Shown: positions 20,516 to 31,142 of the stretch, piece after piece
Position numbering within the stretch: the first letter of the stretch is position 1
Layout of the letters: the number at the start of each line of letters is the position of its first letter
NCBI RefSeq assembly: GCF_963259705.1
Contig: NC_081841.1
Span: forward strand, 93,219,059-93,283,058
From: Myotis daubentonii
Taxonomy: Eukaryota > Chordata > Mammalia > Chiroptera > Vespertilionidae
DNA: 64,000 bases
Direction of reading: 5' to 3'
Program-made: the position numbers and the translations under genes
The notes under the pieces: model-generated
Told to the model about the DNA's origin: nothing
Databases searched by the model: none
What the model saw: the letters and a program-made list of their open reading frames with translations, nothing else

Positions 20516-21180
20516 AACATCAACAAAAAGCAAGCTAACTAATGCTAGAGGTAGAGTAAGAAAAACATCAGTTTTGCTATCAAAAACTTTAGTAATCCAT
20601 TACCTTTAAGTCATTCAAGTATATTAAATTTAGTTTGTAAAAAAAAATTTTAATTTTAAGAGCCAGTTAAAACTGGAAGTGAAATGGATGGTCTGCAGGC
20701 AAATGGTTGCAAACACCTACAAATAACATGTCAAGGGAACTGGGGGCTTCAATATATAGTGTAGGTGATGGAAATGCCAACACACACTGGAGTTTTCAGC
20801 AATGCTTTGCTATAAGATAATGAGAAGTTACAGTTTAATAATATCAGTAGACTTGAAGTTTGAAATCTTGGGCATTCTATTCCAAAAATGACACACAAGG
20901 TACTTTCACTTCCAAGTATGATGAAGAATAGTAAACACACATATACAGAAACAGCACAAGATTCATAAGGGATTTGGTTGAACTTAAATTGCTTTCTTAA
21001 AGTTTTCTTGCATTACCTGAAGAGGCACTGTTCAATAAAATAATCCAACTAAAAAAAATATTGATCATGCCATCAGTTTCAAGGTGTTTATCTTATAGTT
21101 ATACAGAATCAGGTAATAGAAACTCAAGTGCCTATTCCCAATACTATGCTAAATGATCCAACCTTGCTGACTCCCATAAG
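20516..21180 (-). other. TIGAR: TIGAR intron 1, nothing recognised
   Basis: AT-rich intron sequence; no coding frame or repeat end that I can support. Confidence 0.5.
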
Positions 21181-21193
21181 AGTCATTATATTT

Positions 21194-21416
21194 GCCCTAA
21201 CCAATTTGGCTCAGGGATAGAGCGTCGGCCTGCAGACTGAAAGGTCCCAGGTTCGATTCCGGTCAAGGGCATGTACCTTGGTTGTGGGCACATCCCCAGT
21301 AGGAGGTGTGCAGGAGGCAGCTGATCAATGTTTCTCTCTCATCGATGTTTCTAATGCTCTATCCCTCTCCCTTCCTCTCTGTAAAAAATCAATAAAATAT
21401 ATATATATTTTTTAAA
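21194..21416 (+). mobile_element. Ves-type tRNA SINE
   Basis: GCCCTAACCAATTTGGCTCAGG head to AATCAATAAAATATATATAT tail. Target-site duplication AGTCATTATATTT at 21181-21193 and 21417-21429. Confidence 0.95.
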
Positions 21417-21734
21417 AGTCATTATATTTAAGTATGGTAATTATCAATCAAGTTTGAAATCATTTCTTTTCCTGAAAGAATCATCAATTTTTAGCTTTGA
21501 GAATTCTAAAGGAGAAAAGAGAGATGGTCCAGATAGGGGAGCAGCTTACCCTAATCCTATAGATTGTTTCAACACTTTCATTCCACTTGCCCACAAATAT
21601 AACAGAACAAAGCAAACTATTCTTATCACTATTCACAATTATATGAAGAAAAATAAAAAGCCTCTAAAATGGCTGGCGGTATTCAAACACCCTACAAATA
21701 CTAGTCTTTAATTCAATAAAATAGGATGTAGAAG

Positions 21735-22120
21735 AGTACAGTGGTTAAGAGGGTTGGTTGGGCTGTAGGGTCATGTTGCTTTGGTTCAAATTCAGTCTCT
21801 CCAACCCGACATATGACTTTAACCAAGTTATATGCCCTCGTCCTAACTGGTTTGACAGTCAAGGACACATGCCCGGGCATGTGGGCTCAACCCCCAGTAG
21901 GGGGCATGCAGGAGGCAGCCGATCAATGATTCTCTATCATTGATGTTTCTATCTCTCCCTCTCTCTCTCTCTCTGAAATAAATAAAAATATATATTTTTT
22001 AAAGTTGCATACCCTCATAGTCTCAGTTCCTTATCTGCAAACTGAGGAGCAATCCTTACTTCATTGGATTGTTGTCAGAATTACAACAGTGCCTGACACA
22101 CAATTTCTTAAGGTATTTTT
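21735..22120 (+). repeat. MIR SINE split by a Ves SINE
   Basis: AGTACAGTGGTTAAGAGGG..GGTTCAAATTCAGTCTCTCC and, after the insertion, CTCAGTTCCTTATCTGCAAACTGAGG..TGTTGTCAGAATTA form one MIR. The Ves copy at 21840-22001 interrupts it. Confidence 0.75.
21840..22001 (+). mobile_element. Ves SINE, internally deleted
   Basis: TCCTAACTGGTTTGACAGTC lacks most of the tRNA-like head, then CATGCAGGAGGCAGCCGATCAATG and an AATAAAAATATATA tail. Flanked by similar repeats AGTTATATGCCCTC and AGTTGCATACCCTC. Confidence 0.82.
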
Positions 22121-22521
22121 TACGTGTTTTCTATAGAATCCTGCGAGGAGTCCAATTTAAAAAATCAAGCCTTTTTTAAGAATCAGGAAGGGGATAAAAA
22201 TCCACCTTCATATAACTATTGTTTATTAAGAATCTGAATAGGGATCACCTGATTATTCAAGAGGTGTTTTAACCCAGGTTTCCCACAAATCCTGAGCTTC
22301 AATTATGTGCCAGACACTGCTGGCTGGGTCAGGGAGCCAGAAACTGCTCTAACACCAGCAGAAAGGGCAATCAGGTTTCTAGTTCCCGTTCTGCTACTGA
22401 TCAGCTTATAAGCTTAAGTAGGTCATACAATGGTCATAAGACATTCTATAAATGAAGAGGGTAGAGAAGAGATAGGGAGGAATTCGATTCCTAGTTTAGT
22501 CATTAAGATGCTGTGAATCCT

Positions 22522-22779
22522 AGCCCGGTCAGTTTTGCTCAGTGATTGAGCGTCAGCCTATAAACCAAGAGGGTCATGGTTTGAGTCCCAGTCAGGGTAC
22601 ATGCCAGGATTTCCCGCTCAATTCCCAGTATGTGTGAGTGTGTGATGAGGGGAGGGGAGTGTGTGTGCAGGGTGCAGCCAGTCAATGATTCTCTCTCACC
22701 ATTGATGTTTCTCTCTCTCTCTCTCCCTCTTCCTTCCTCTCTGAAATCAATAAAAAGATATATTTTTAAAAAAATTAAA
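22522..22779 (+). mobile_element. Ves-type tRNA SINE, older copy
   Basis: TAGCCCGGTCAGTTTTGCTCAG head with a G-rich insert (GTGTGTGAGTGTGTGATGAGG) in the middle, and tail AATCAATAAAAAGATATATTTT. Imperfect target repeats GCTGTGAATCCTA and TCCTGTGAATCCC. Confidence 0.85.
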
Positions 22780-22848
22780 ATCCTGTGAATCCCAAAGGGA
22801 CAATTTCAGGTGATTCCCAAGATTATCTTCTTGTAAAAGAACAGGACA

Positions 22849-23028
22849 GCCCTGGCCGGTTTAGTTCAGTGGACAGAGGGTTGGCCTGTGGACTGAAGGG
22901 TCCCGGGTTTGATCCCCAGTGTGGGGCGTGCAGGAGGCAGCCAATCAATGGTTCTCTCTCATCATTGATGTTTCTATCTCTCTCTCTCCCTTCCTCTGAA
23001 ATCAATTAAAATATATTTTTTTAAAAAA
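22849..23028 (+). mobile_element. Ves-type SINE with internal deletion
   Basis: CCCTGGCCGGTTTAGTTCAGTGG head joined directly to the GTGGGGCGTGCAGGAGGCAG segment; about 40 bp of the usual middle is missing. Tail AATCAATTAAAATATA. Confidence 0.85.
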
Positions 23029-23172
23029 GGATAGAAGAGATAGCAGTTAAAGTCATTTGACAAGATTAAATCACATTATTGTTCCTTGTGAGCTCCATGA
23101 AGTTAAAAATGGCATCTTATTTATGTATGTAACCCAGTCCATTGGTGCCTACTCTAAATGTTGTCCGATAAA

Positions 23173-23173
<1 letters not shown>

Positions 23174-23213
<40 letters not shown>
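23174..23213. repeat. (TA)n microsatellite
   Basis: About 19 perfect AT/TA dinucleotides in TIGAR intron 1. Confidence 0.95.
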
Positions 23214-23214
<1 letters not shown>

Positions 23215-23264
23215 ATTAAGAATTTTTATTTTAGAGCTGTCCTTATAGAAAGGTAAGTTATTTA

Positions 23265-23484
23265 TTTTTTTAAAATATATTTTATTGATTTTTTACAGAG
23301 AGGAAGGGAGAGAGATAGAGAGTTAGAAACATCGATGAGAGAGAAACATCGATCAGCTGCCTCCTGCACATCTCCTACTGGGGATGTGCCCGAAACCCAG
23401 GTACATGCCCTTGACCGGAATCTAACCTGGGACCTTTCAGTCCGCAAGCCGACGCTCTATCCACTGAGCCAAACCGGTTTCGGC
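23265..23484 (-). mobile_element. Ves-type tRNA SINE
   Basis: Minus-oriented copy with full head (complement ends GCCAAACCGGTTTCGGC). Target-site duplication AAGGTAAGTTATTTA at 23250-23264 and 23485-23499. Confidence 0.95.
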
Positions 23485-23566
23485 AAGGTAAGTTATTTAA
23501 TTCTCAGATATATTTCTTATCCGCCATTGTGCTATACACTCTATTTTTCTCCCACTTAATTCTCAC

Positions 23567-23720
23567 ATTAACCTAGTGAGGTAGGTTTTATATATCAGGA
23601 AACTGAGGTCGGAAATATGAAGTCAGTTTAGGGAAGGCCAGGTTACGAGGCTTCTAGGCGGAGCCACGATTCTTACCTCAGTCTATCTTGCTTGAAAAAT
23701 CTGTGCTCTTAACCACCCTG
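23567..23720 (-). repeat. MIR-like SINE remnant
   Basis: TGAGGTAGGTTTTATATATCAGGAAACTGAGG..GTGCTCTTAACCACC follows the MIR layout on the plus strand with heavy divergence. Strand uncertain from remnants. Confidence 0.5.
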
Positions 23721-23721
23721 A

Positions 23722-24416
23722 ATTTCACTTCCCACTAACAGTCGGTAAATAAGTGAAAAGAGGGGAAAAGATGAGAGACAGAATGACATATCAGCAACTG
23801 GCTCCGTGTGATGTTAGGACAAAAATATCTCTTCGGGGTGATGCGGTCGGCTGAGCCCAGGGCAGGGCACCTTTTTCTCTCCCAGTAATGTAACCTCTGG
23901 AGCGGAGAGATACATCTTAGCTACATGTCCGTGGGGCTGACTGCCTAGGCAAACGAGCGGGAAACGAGGAGGAACTGCAGGGACAGAGAGACGGGACAGC
24001 GAAAGGTAGCCGGCATCAAAAATAGCCTCCCTCGAGCTATTCTGCCTGCAGTCTTCGCAATCTGCTGGGGAGCAAAACTGTGCACAGAGAAGCCTGGAGC
24101 CAAGGTTGTCTTTCTTCAGCTTTAGCTCAGGCACTAACTGCTGGGGACCCCGGCCATTTATTTGTCCGGACCTCACCTCCTCTGCACCACGGGGCTGATG
24201 ATATTAACATCTGCCTCCCCGGCTCAGCGCTGCCGGGGGAGGAAGGGTCACAGGAAACAGCACGTACCAAAACACCTGGAAAATCGCCCGTCCAAGCCAA
24301 CTCTGCGAGGGGTGATCAAGCAGGAAGAAACAGGATGACAGACCAGTGGTCCCCTCACCCACTCCACAACACACAGCGACCAGCGGGGAAAGGCTCCCTG
24401 CGAGAGCAATACTCAC
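23722..24416 (-). other. TIGAR: TIGAR intron 1, promoter-proximal part
   Basis: First 700 bases of intron 1 in the direction of transcription; free of recognisable repeats and moderately GC-rich. The exon 1 donor GTGAGT is 24411-24416 on the minus strand. Human TIGAR has a p53 response element in intron 1. The only p53-core match I noticed, around ACATGTCC at 23922-23930, has one CATG core without a good second half-site. Confidence 0.6.
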
Positions 24417-24448
24417 TGCCGGACCACAGTCAGGGCGAAGCGCGTCAT
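24417..24448 (-). CDS. TIGAR: TIGAR exon 1 coding part (start codon)
   Basis: On the minus strand ATG at 24448-24446 opens MTRFALTVVR and the first two bases of a His codon, then the strong donor GTGAGT. This equals the start of TIGAR, where the conserved Arg-His-Gly of the histidine-phosphatase active site follows (His is completed by exon 2). Human has Ala at position 2; here it is Thr (ACG). The first coding exon is only 32 bases, as in the human gene, and could not be found as a long open frame. The context is CGGCGATGA, acceptable but not optimal (C at -3). The 5' UTR lies to the right within the CpG-rich promoter. Confidence 0.95.
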
Positions 24449-24755
24449 CGCCGGTCTCTCGTTCTCCACGCTGCGCCGCTCCTCTGCGCTGCCGGCTCGC
24501 CGCTCCCACACCACTTCCGCCAAACCCCGCCGGCCCGCCGGCTCCGCTCCTACTGGCCGAGGCGGGCGCCTACGTCATCTCCGGAAGGCCAATCAGGACG
24601 GTGGGAGGCCCGCCAGTCGGCAGAGACTGGTGAGAGCTGAGGCCCCGCCCAGGCCCTTGGCGCTTGCGCCCCTGCGCGCCGGCCTGTGATTGGCGCGCAG
24701 GAGGTGCACGCCGGGCCCGCCCTGCAGCCCCAGGCAAGCTGGTATCTTGGAGGCG
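24420..24755 (-). promoter_or_regulatory. TIGAR: TIGAR CpG-island promoter and 5' UTR
   Basis: A CpG-rich block surrounds and precedes exon 1. Visible elements: an ETS-type CCGGAAG (24581-24587), CCAAT (24589-24593) and an inverted CCAAT (GATTGG, 24688-24693), a CRE-like TACGTCAT (24571-24578), GC boxes (CCCCGCCC near 24641). No TATA box stands at a suitable place, so dispersed TATA-less initiation is expected. Opposed CCAAT boxes leave room for bidirectional activity. CREB and SP1 have been reported to act on the human promoter; that is from memory. Confidence 0.8.
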
Positions 24756-25127
24756 CAGCGTAGCAGATAAGGGAATCCACGCTCGGATTTGGGATGAGTC
24801 TGATTTGAGGCTGGAATGCAGCCATAGTCTGCTTCGTGGGTGTACAGTTGCCGACAGATTGGGTCATAGGAGGTGTAGCTGTCCACCGCTGACACAGAAG
24901 ATGTAGGGTCAGCAAGGTTCGTGGACTTACACCACCAAGTTCAGGCCCTCACTCCCCCTTGGCAGGCATGTTCCTGGAGCAAACTTCAGTCCGGCCCTCT
25001 TGAGCCCTCATCTAGACTAGGCCTTATCCTTGGCCTGCTACGCCCAGTTTTCCCAAAGAATCCTGTAAAGCCAGCTTATCGAGAATCCCCTTATCCTTGG
25101 TATCTAATCACATTCCTCTTCTTCCCT
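24756..25127. other. Upstream flank of TIGAR, nothing recognised
   Basis: GC content falls away from the promoter. No coding frame with a known product and no repeat ends. Confidence 0.5.
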
Positions 25128-25518
25128 CCTTGATTTTTTTTTTAGGTTTTTTTTTAAGAGGTATTTTTTTTAAATTAAATCTTTATTGTTCAGATTATTA
25201 CAGTTGTTCCTCTTTCTCCCCCCCATAGCTCCCCTCCACCTGGTTCCCACCCCACCCTCTGCCCTTACCACCCCACCCCACCCCCCACTGTCCTCATCCA
25301 TAGGTGTATGATTTTTGTCCAGTCTCTTCCCGCATCCCCCAACACCCCTCCCCCCGCAGAATAGTCAGTCTACTCCCTTTCTATGCCCCTGATTCTGTTA
25401 TATTCACCAGTTTATTCTATTCATCAGATTATTTATTCACTTGATTTTTAGATTCACTTGTTGATAGAAGTGTATTTGTTGTTCATAATGTGTATCTTTA
25501 CCTTTTTCTTCTTCCTCT

Positions 25519-26380
25519 TCTTAAAGGTTACCTTTCAGCATTTCATATAATACTGGTTTGGTGGTGATGAACTCCTTTAGCTTTTCCTTATCTGTGAAGC
25601 TCTTTATCTGACCTTCAATTCTGAATGATAGCTTTGCTGGATAAAGTAATCTTGGTTGTAGGTTCTTGGCATTCATCGCTTTGAATATTTCTTGCCACTC
25701 CCTTCTGGCCTGCAAAGTTTCTGTTGAGAAATCAGCTGACAGTCATATGGGTACTCCCTTGTAGGTAACTGAGTTTCTTTCTCTTGCTGCTTTAAAGAGT
25801 CTCTCTTTGTCTTTAGCCCTTGGCATTTTAATTATGATGTGTCTTGATGTGATCCTCTTTGGATTCCTTTTGTTTGGAGTTCTCTGCACTTCCTGGACTT
25901 GTAAGTCTATTTCTTTCACCAGGTAGGGGAAGTTTTCTGTCATTATTTCTTCAAATAGGTTTTCAATATCTTGCTTTCGCTCATCTTCTGGCACCCCCAT
26001 AATTCGGATGTTGGTTCACTTGAAGTTGTCCCAGAGGCTCCTTACACTATCTTCATATTTTTGGATTCTTTTTTCTTTTTGTTTTTCCAGTTGGGTGTTT
26101 TTTGTTTCTTCATATTTCAGATCTTTGACTTGATTCTTGTGATCCTCTAGTCTGCTGTTGGATCTCTGTATGTTACACTTTATTTCAGTCAGTGTATGCT
26201 TAATTTCTAGTTGGTCCTTTTTCATAACCTCGAGGGTCTCACTAGATTTATTGAGAGACTCACTAAATTATCGGCGGTTTCTAGAAAATTCTTGAAAAAC
26301 CTTATAAGTGTGGTTTTGAACTCTATATCCAGTAGTTTGCTTTCCTCCATTTCTGTCATTTGTGGCCTGTTTCTTTGTCT
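25519..26380 (-). pseudogene. HAL1 ORF1, disrupted
   Basis: Three pieces in one minus-strand frame (26225-26016, 26000-25743, 25715-25521) encode an L1 ORF1-like RNA-binding protein: coiled coil, RRM-like part (GVPEDERKQDIENLF), C-terminal domain (LQARREWQEIF near the middle piece's end). Two in-frame TGA codons separate them; at both, the intact copy at 38648-39496 has Arg (CGC/CGA-type), consistent with CpG decay. The N-terminal coding part is interrupted and shifted near 26230-26380, and a SINE lies at the start codon region. Not functional. Confidence 0.85.
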
Positions 26381-26389
26381 CCGCATTTA

Positions 26390-26614
26390 TTTATATATAT
26401 ATAAAATTATATATATATAATTTTCACGGAGAGGAAGAGAGAGGGATAGAAAGTTAGAAACATCAGTGAGAGAGAAACATCAATTGGCCGCATCCTGAAC
26501 ACCCCCAATTGGGAATGTGCCCGCAACCGAGGTACATGCCCTTGATGGGAATCGAACCTGGGACCCTTCAGTCCACAAGCTGACGCTCTGTCCATTGAGC
26601 CAAACCGGTTAGGG
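26390..26614 (-). mobile_element. Ves-type SINE nested in HAL1
   Basis: Minus-oriented with complement of GCCCTAACCGGTTTGGC at the right. Flanking HAL1 target TCTCCGCATTT / TCTCTGCATTT is duplicated; the second HAL1 copy shows the uninterrupted sequence TCTCCGCATTTTGTTATGC. Confidence 0.9.
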
Positions 26615-27896
26615 CTCTCTGCATTTTTTATGCTTCTGTGCTAGGTGTCCTATAGGGCCCAGTGGCTCAGCCTCCCCAATTACTCTTAGTGCACCCCTTT
26701 GTGGGCTTTGTGCACAGTCTTGTAGTTAAGCCTTAGTTGTTGTAGGTATCACTGGGAGGAAATGACCTCCAGGCCAATTGGCTGTGAGAATCAGCTGTGT
26801 CTGCACTGGGAGAACTTCTGTGCTGGAGACACCCTTCTGGGGCAAGACTTGCTTCAGTGGGGCTTTGCTGCTCACTGAGTCTGCCCCCAGGGTGTGTTCC
26901 TTATGGATCTGAGGAGTTATAATCTGGATGGTCCCACTCTGACCACTGGGTACACTGGCTCTTGAATCTCTAAGGAGGTGCTAATTTAGCCTCTGCCTGA
27001 GGCTACCCAGCAGGAGCTATGGAGAGATCTGCAGTTTCCTCTTCTTTGTTTGGGGTTTGGAGGTGCCCAGATGAGGCCCAGCTGTGAAGCAATGCAAGCT
27101 TTTGTGGGGCCTTGGGCCTTCTTTTGGAAGTTCTGGGTCTCTCTGACGCAGCTGCAGTTTGTTAGGTAATTTTCATATGCAAAAGCCTCTGTGCACAGCT
27201 TGGGTGGGGTGGGGTGGGGTCTCAGGGAATCAACAGGGTGGAGCAAGCAGCTATGGCTGCTCCTCAGTCCTACCCTATGAGGCCCCAGGTCTCAGTGTCC
27301 CAGTAATCGCTGCAAGCACCTCTGAGAGAAAGCCACCTTCGAGTTCCACCCGCTGCCAGACAGTCCAGTTTTTCCCCGTATGAGTCTGGGTCCCCAGAGT
27401 CTTGCCTGGAACTGGAGTTCAGAGTAGTCGGGAGCTTGAGACTCCCTCCTGATTGAAAAAGACAACTGTGTCCTCAGTTGCCCTGCGCCTCCGTACCTCT
27501 GAACTTTACTTCCACACCTCCTCTGAGTCTTAGTGTGCTTTTCTCTTTCCTTCTAGTTGTAGAATTTCCACTCAGCCAGCCTTCCTGTGGTTCTGGATGA
27601 TGTCTGTTTTGTCTTTCAGTTGTATTTTTGAAGTGGTTGTGCAAGGCAGCAATTTCTGGTGTTTACCTATGCCGCCATCTTGGTTTCTCCCCATCCTTGA
27701 TTTTTAATCAAGCTCCTCTTCCATTGACCCTTGATATCTAACCAAGTTCCTCTTAGTAATTTTCCATTCTATCCAACACCCTGGCCCCTGGCTATAAATC
27801 TGCATGGGTCCCTCTCATATCTGGTATTGAATACAAACTCTTTCCCCCATTGCAATAGTTTTGAGCTCTACTGCACCAATATAGAAATACAGAAAT

Positions 27897-27964
27897 ACAT
27901 ACATACATACATACATACATACATACATACATACATAAATAAATAAATAAATAAATAAATAAAA
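27897..27964. repeat. (CATA)n/(AAAT)n microsatellite
   Basis: About ten ATAC units followed by about six AAAT units, next to the left LTR at 27972. 27706-27896 holds nothing recognised. Confidence 0.95.
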
Positions 27965-27971
27965 GAGAGCA

Positions 27972-28400
27972 CATTCTAACCTGGCTGGGAGTTGCATGTG
28001 GGACCTGGGAGCTCACCTGGAAATATGTCCCATCCTCCTTATCGGGAGCTGCCTATTATGGAAAGATTAACAACCTTGTTTCTAAAACTAGAGCCACCAG
28101 CCCTTTGAAGACCCCTCAGCCTTTGCATACCCATAGGCTTTTGCAAATCTCCAGCCCGCATTACCAGTAAACTGCCCATTTGGCATACTCTTTTGTCTAC
28201 TTCCCCATGTAATCTTCGTCCTACCCAATATAAGCAGCTGGCTTATGATGGGGTGCAGAGCATATTTTTGTGGATGACCTGCTACTTTTCCATACTGCTA
28301 GCAGTACTGGAATAAATGCTCATATATGATTCAACCCTGTCTCTGCTTAATTGGCTCAAGTAGTGTCAGGCAGCACGGACCCACTGATTGTCTGGTTACA
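27972..28400 (+). mobile_element. Left LTR of a short ERV-like pair
   Basis: TTCTAACCTGGCTGGGAGTTG..TATATAAGCAGCTGG..GGAATAAATGCTCATATATGA..CTGTCTCTGC..GGTTACA. Shares order and sequence with 29358-29746. A TATA-like box (AATATAAGCAG) and AATAAA in the right order suggest plus orientation. Confidence 0.8.
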
Positions 28401-29357
28401 CCTCCTCAGCATAAAGCAGTTATAAAAGAGACTCTGCACTCCCTTTCTCTGAAAGAATTCAGAGCCAAGATTCTTGAGGGCGAATCTACTAGGCAGTTAG
28501 ACTGACGTGAACAGAGCAAGGACCATGGGCCAACTGGAGGAGAAATGTACAGGACCCTGAGACATGCTCTCATCACTCCATCTGCTCTGAAGCTGGAAGT
28601 GGAGGAAACTATGTAGAGCAGACCTTTACATTTTGCCTAGTAGGAGCTGAGACATCTATTGCTAATATGTAGAATTATTCCATTCATTTTGGGGAGAAAG
28701 TCACTTTAGGGTTATATGTTGGGACCCACCGTTTGGGAAAAGGATGCAGGGATGTTTTCTACATATCCAAGATCTTGCATTTGGTGTATTCCATCCCTGG
28801 GTGTGGCAGAAGACCAAAGAAATACCAAGCATGCTTACTAGAGAAAGGGAGGGACCATGTTTATTAACACTAGTGGACCCCGGGAATAATTTCCAAATCA
28901 GAGTGAAGAAACATGCAGAAGGCTTCACTTTTTATAATCTTCTGGGGTCTTTGTCTTGCAGATATGGTTCTGCCCCCTTTCATGGGCTTACAGGAAGGCC
29001 CCCAGGTGTTGGGGGTCCCCAGGCCATATCCGATGATCTGTCCTGGGGCCAGCGATAACAGATCCTGTGTCCCCCCTGCCCCCAGGGCAGTGCATTGTTC
29101 ACAGTTTTTATGGCCTGGCACGCCTTACAAGACCAGTTTCCTCCTCATGGGAACTGCTTTTAAGGCAGAAGCAAATGCAGTCCACCAGGATAAGATTTTT
29201 CATCTAAAACTAATCTCATAGATATGAGATGATAGAAATAGCAATGGGGAAATGTTAGGGGGGGGAATAGAATATTGGGGACTAGCTATGATTATGGGAA
29301 ATATTAATCATGCTCTGTTAAACATGATTGCATTATTCTGGTACAAAAAAAAAAAGA
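28401..29357 (+). mobile_element. Internal region between the LTR pair
   Basis: Under 1 kb, with no retroviral domain that I recognise. Open frames here are short and have no familiar motif. A G-rich stretch (GTTAGGGGGGGGAATAGAA near 29256) could be a polypurine tract, and an A run precedes the right LTR. Either a heavily deleted provirus or a non-autonomous LTR element. Confidence 0.5.
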
Positions 29358-29746
29358 CGTTCTAACCTGGCTGGGAGTTGTATGCCCCCAGGACCTGGGA
29401 ATCAGCCTTGGACCTGGGAGTCAACCCTGGAATGCGGTTGACTGCATATTATCAAGAACTGCATATTATCAGGGAAGGATTAATAACCTGGTTGCCCAAA
29501 CAATGGAATCCCATCCCAGCCTGCATAGCCTACTTCCCCATTCCTGTAATCCCCATTTTCCCATGTAATCTTTGTCCTACTCTATATAAGCAGCTGGTTA
29601 TGAGAGGTTGCAGAGCAAGTTTTTGTGGATGACCTGTTGCTCTCCAATACTGCTGGCATTATTGGAATAAACATTCATATATGACTCAACCCTGTCTCTG
29701 CTGAAGTAGTGACAAGCAGCCCAAACCCATACGTTGTCCTGTTTCA
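29358..29746 (+). mobile_element. Right LTR of the ERV-like pair
   Basis: TTCTAACCTGGCTGGGAGTTG start, CTATATAAGCAGCTGG, GGAATAAACATTCATATATGA, end GTCCTGTTTCA. Clear homologue of 27972-28400 with several small indels, so the insertion is not recent. Confidence 0.8.
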
Positions 29747-30179
29747 AGCTCACAGCTGGTCAGTGTTAACACAGGACTACTAGTAATTCAGAGATTCTCA
29801 GATCTACAAGCACATTTGAACAGTCTGGGACCTTTTGAATTCCAGGATGGATACATCCCAGAAAAATTAAATCTGAGCCTCTGTGGGAGGGACCCAGGCA
29901 TCAGCAATTTTTTTAATCCCCAGCTATTTCCAGTGTGTGGCCAGTTTTAAGATCTAGATGATTAAAGCAATGTTTCTCAAAAGTCAATGTGTACACAAAT
30001 GATCAGGGGGTCTTGTTAAAATATTGATTCTGATTTAATAGGTTTGGAGTGGGGGCCAAATTCAGCATTTCTATCAAGCTCCCAAATAGAGCTGGATGCA
30101 TTCTCAGGATGAAGGTGGAAGGATCGTTCAGTGGGCCCTAACTGTGGAACCCAGCTTACTGCCTGTACATAGTAGATAT

Positions 30180-30182
<3 letters not shown>
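29747..30182. other. Intergenic, possible old hAT/MER5-like remnant
   Basis: TTTCTCAAAAGTCAATGTGTACACAAATGATCAGGGG..AAAATATTGATTCTGATTTAATAGG resembles old MER5/Charlie-type MITE sequence, but ends are not clear. No coding sequence. Confidence 0.35.

Positions 30183-30217
<35 letters not shown>
30183..30217. repeat. (CA)n microsatellite
   Basis: About 17 CA units abutting the Helitron that begins at 30218. Confidence 0.95.
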
Positions 30218-30222
<5 letters not shown>

Positions 30223-30574
30223 GGCCTGGTGCATGAAATTCTTGCACATTAAAAGGGAATTAATTAGAGGAAATATTTTAATATTGCTATTTGCCCTTTA
30301 TAATAGAAGTGTCAGAGATGAAAGAAAAGTAGTAAAATGTATATGAAAATCTCCCTTCTGTCAGAGTCTGGGTGGGGTGCACCACAGGCCCAGAGTCAAG
30401 TCCCCGCCCACCCGCGTGCACCTCGAAATCACACAAGACCCAGACCGGCTGGCCCCACCCCCATCAAGCCCCGCAGGGTCGGGGGTGCAGCCTCAGGTCC
30501 CCCGCCCCAGCACAAGGACATGAGGGCATGAGAGCGTGATGACCATTTGCATATTAGTTCTTCATTATATAGGA
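30218..30574 (-). mobile_element. HeliBat-like Helitron
   Basis: On the minus strand: TCCTATATAATGAAGAAC start with ATATGCAAATGG, GC-rich interior, and GAATTTCATGCACCAGGCCACTAG end. Inserted between A and T at the edge of a CA repeat. Confidence 0.85.
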
Positions 30575-30591
30575 TATAGATAGATATAGAT

Positions 30592-31032
30592 TGTCGAGTA
30601 ACACTCCCTCCACGTTCTGCGTGGAGTAGGATTCGGTATCTGAAAGAGGAGCCGCACAGCAAATGAGAGAAAAAGAAACGAGATAATTTGGAAATGTCGG
30701 GGAGCCAGGCGGGCAAGTCCAACTCAAGGAGAGAGAGACTTCCTTCGATGCTCTGGCCGCTCCAACCTTTTATTTGGTCTGGGGTAGCTCTAGGGTAAGG
30801 AGGTTTGTCTGGGGTAGCCCTAGGGTAAGGATGTTTCAATGACACACAGATTAGGTCATAACATGACCCTAAGGCAATTTACATGATTAAAGGTAGGGAG
30901 GTTGCTTCAGCTACCATTATCTAGATTAACTGGGTGGTACACAGCCTTGACCTTTGCTAGGGCTTCAAGGTTACTAACTTTTGGGGTCTCTGTCTATACT
31001 CAGCTAATGAAGACAGTAAATGGACTCCGGCA
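30592..31032 (-). mobile_element. Class II (ERVK-like) solo LTR
   Basis: Begins TGTCGAGTAAC and ends GACTCCGGCA on the plus strand, bracketed by the 6-bp duplication ATAGAT (30586-30591 and 31033-31038). Six-base duplication is the class II ERV integration size. The complement of CCTTTTATTTGG at 30767-30778 supplies AATAAA on the minus strand, which sets the orientation. No internal region is adjacent, so it is a recombined solo LTR. Confidence 0.85.
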
Positions 31033-31142
31033 ATAGATAAATAGATACAGATATAGATATTGTTCTAAATGACTGAATGAATCACTCCAACAGATTTTCT
31101 TGGAAATTTGACCTATAAAAGTGCAATTAATTAGGTGGTTAT

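Larger units (their letters stand above)
25140..27693 (-). mobile_element. Full-length HAL1-like (ORF1-only L1) element
   Basis: The minus strand reads GGGGAGAAACCAAGATGGCG at the 5' end (27693), a long 5' UTR (27690-26620), an ORF1 region, a C-rich 3' UTR complement, and ends TTATTACAGTTG-side / AATAAAGATTTAATTT plus A run near 25150-25190. No ORF2 lies between ORF1 and the tail, so the layout is that of a half-L1 (HAL1). Target-site duplication TCCTTGATTTTT at 25128-25139 and 27694-27705. A Ves SINE (26390-26614) sits at the start of ORF1. Confidence 0.85.

Noticed and set aside
23915..23945. p53 response element in TIGAR intron 1
   Set aside because: Only one CATG core (ACATGTCC) with poor flanks and no adjacent second half-site; not enough to call, although the human gene has such an element in this intron.
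24080..24640. 186-codon plus-strand frame across TIGAR exon 1
   Set aside because: It is a GC-driven shadow antisense to the true exon 1 and promoter.
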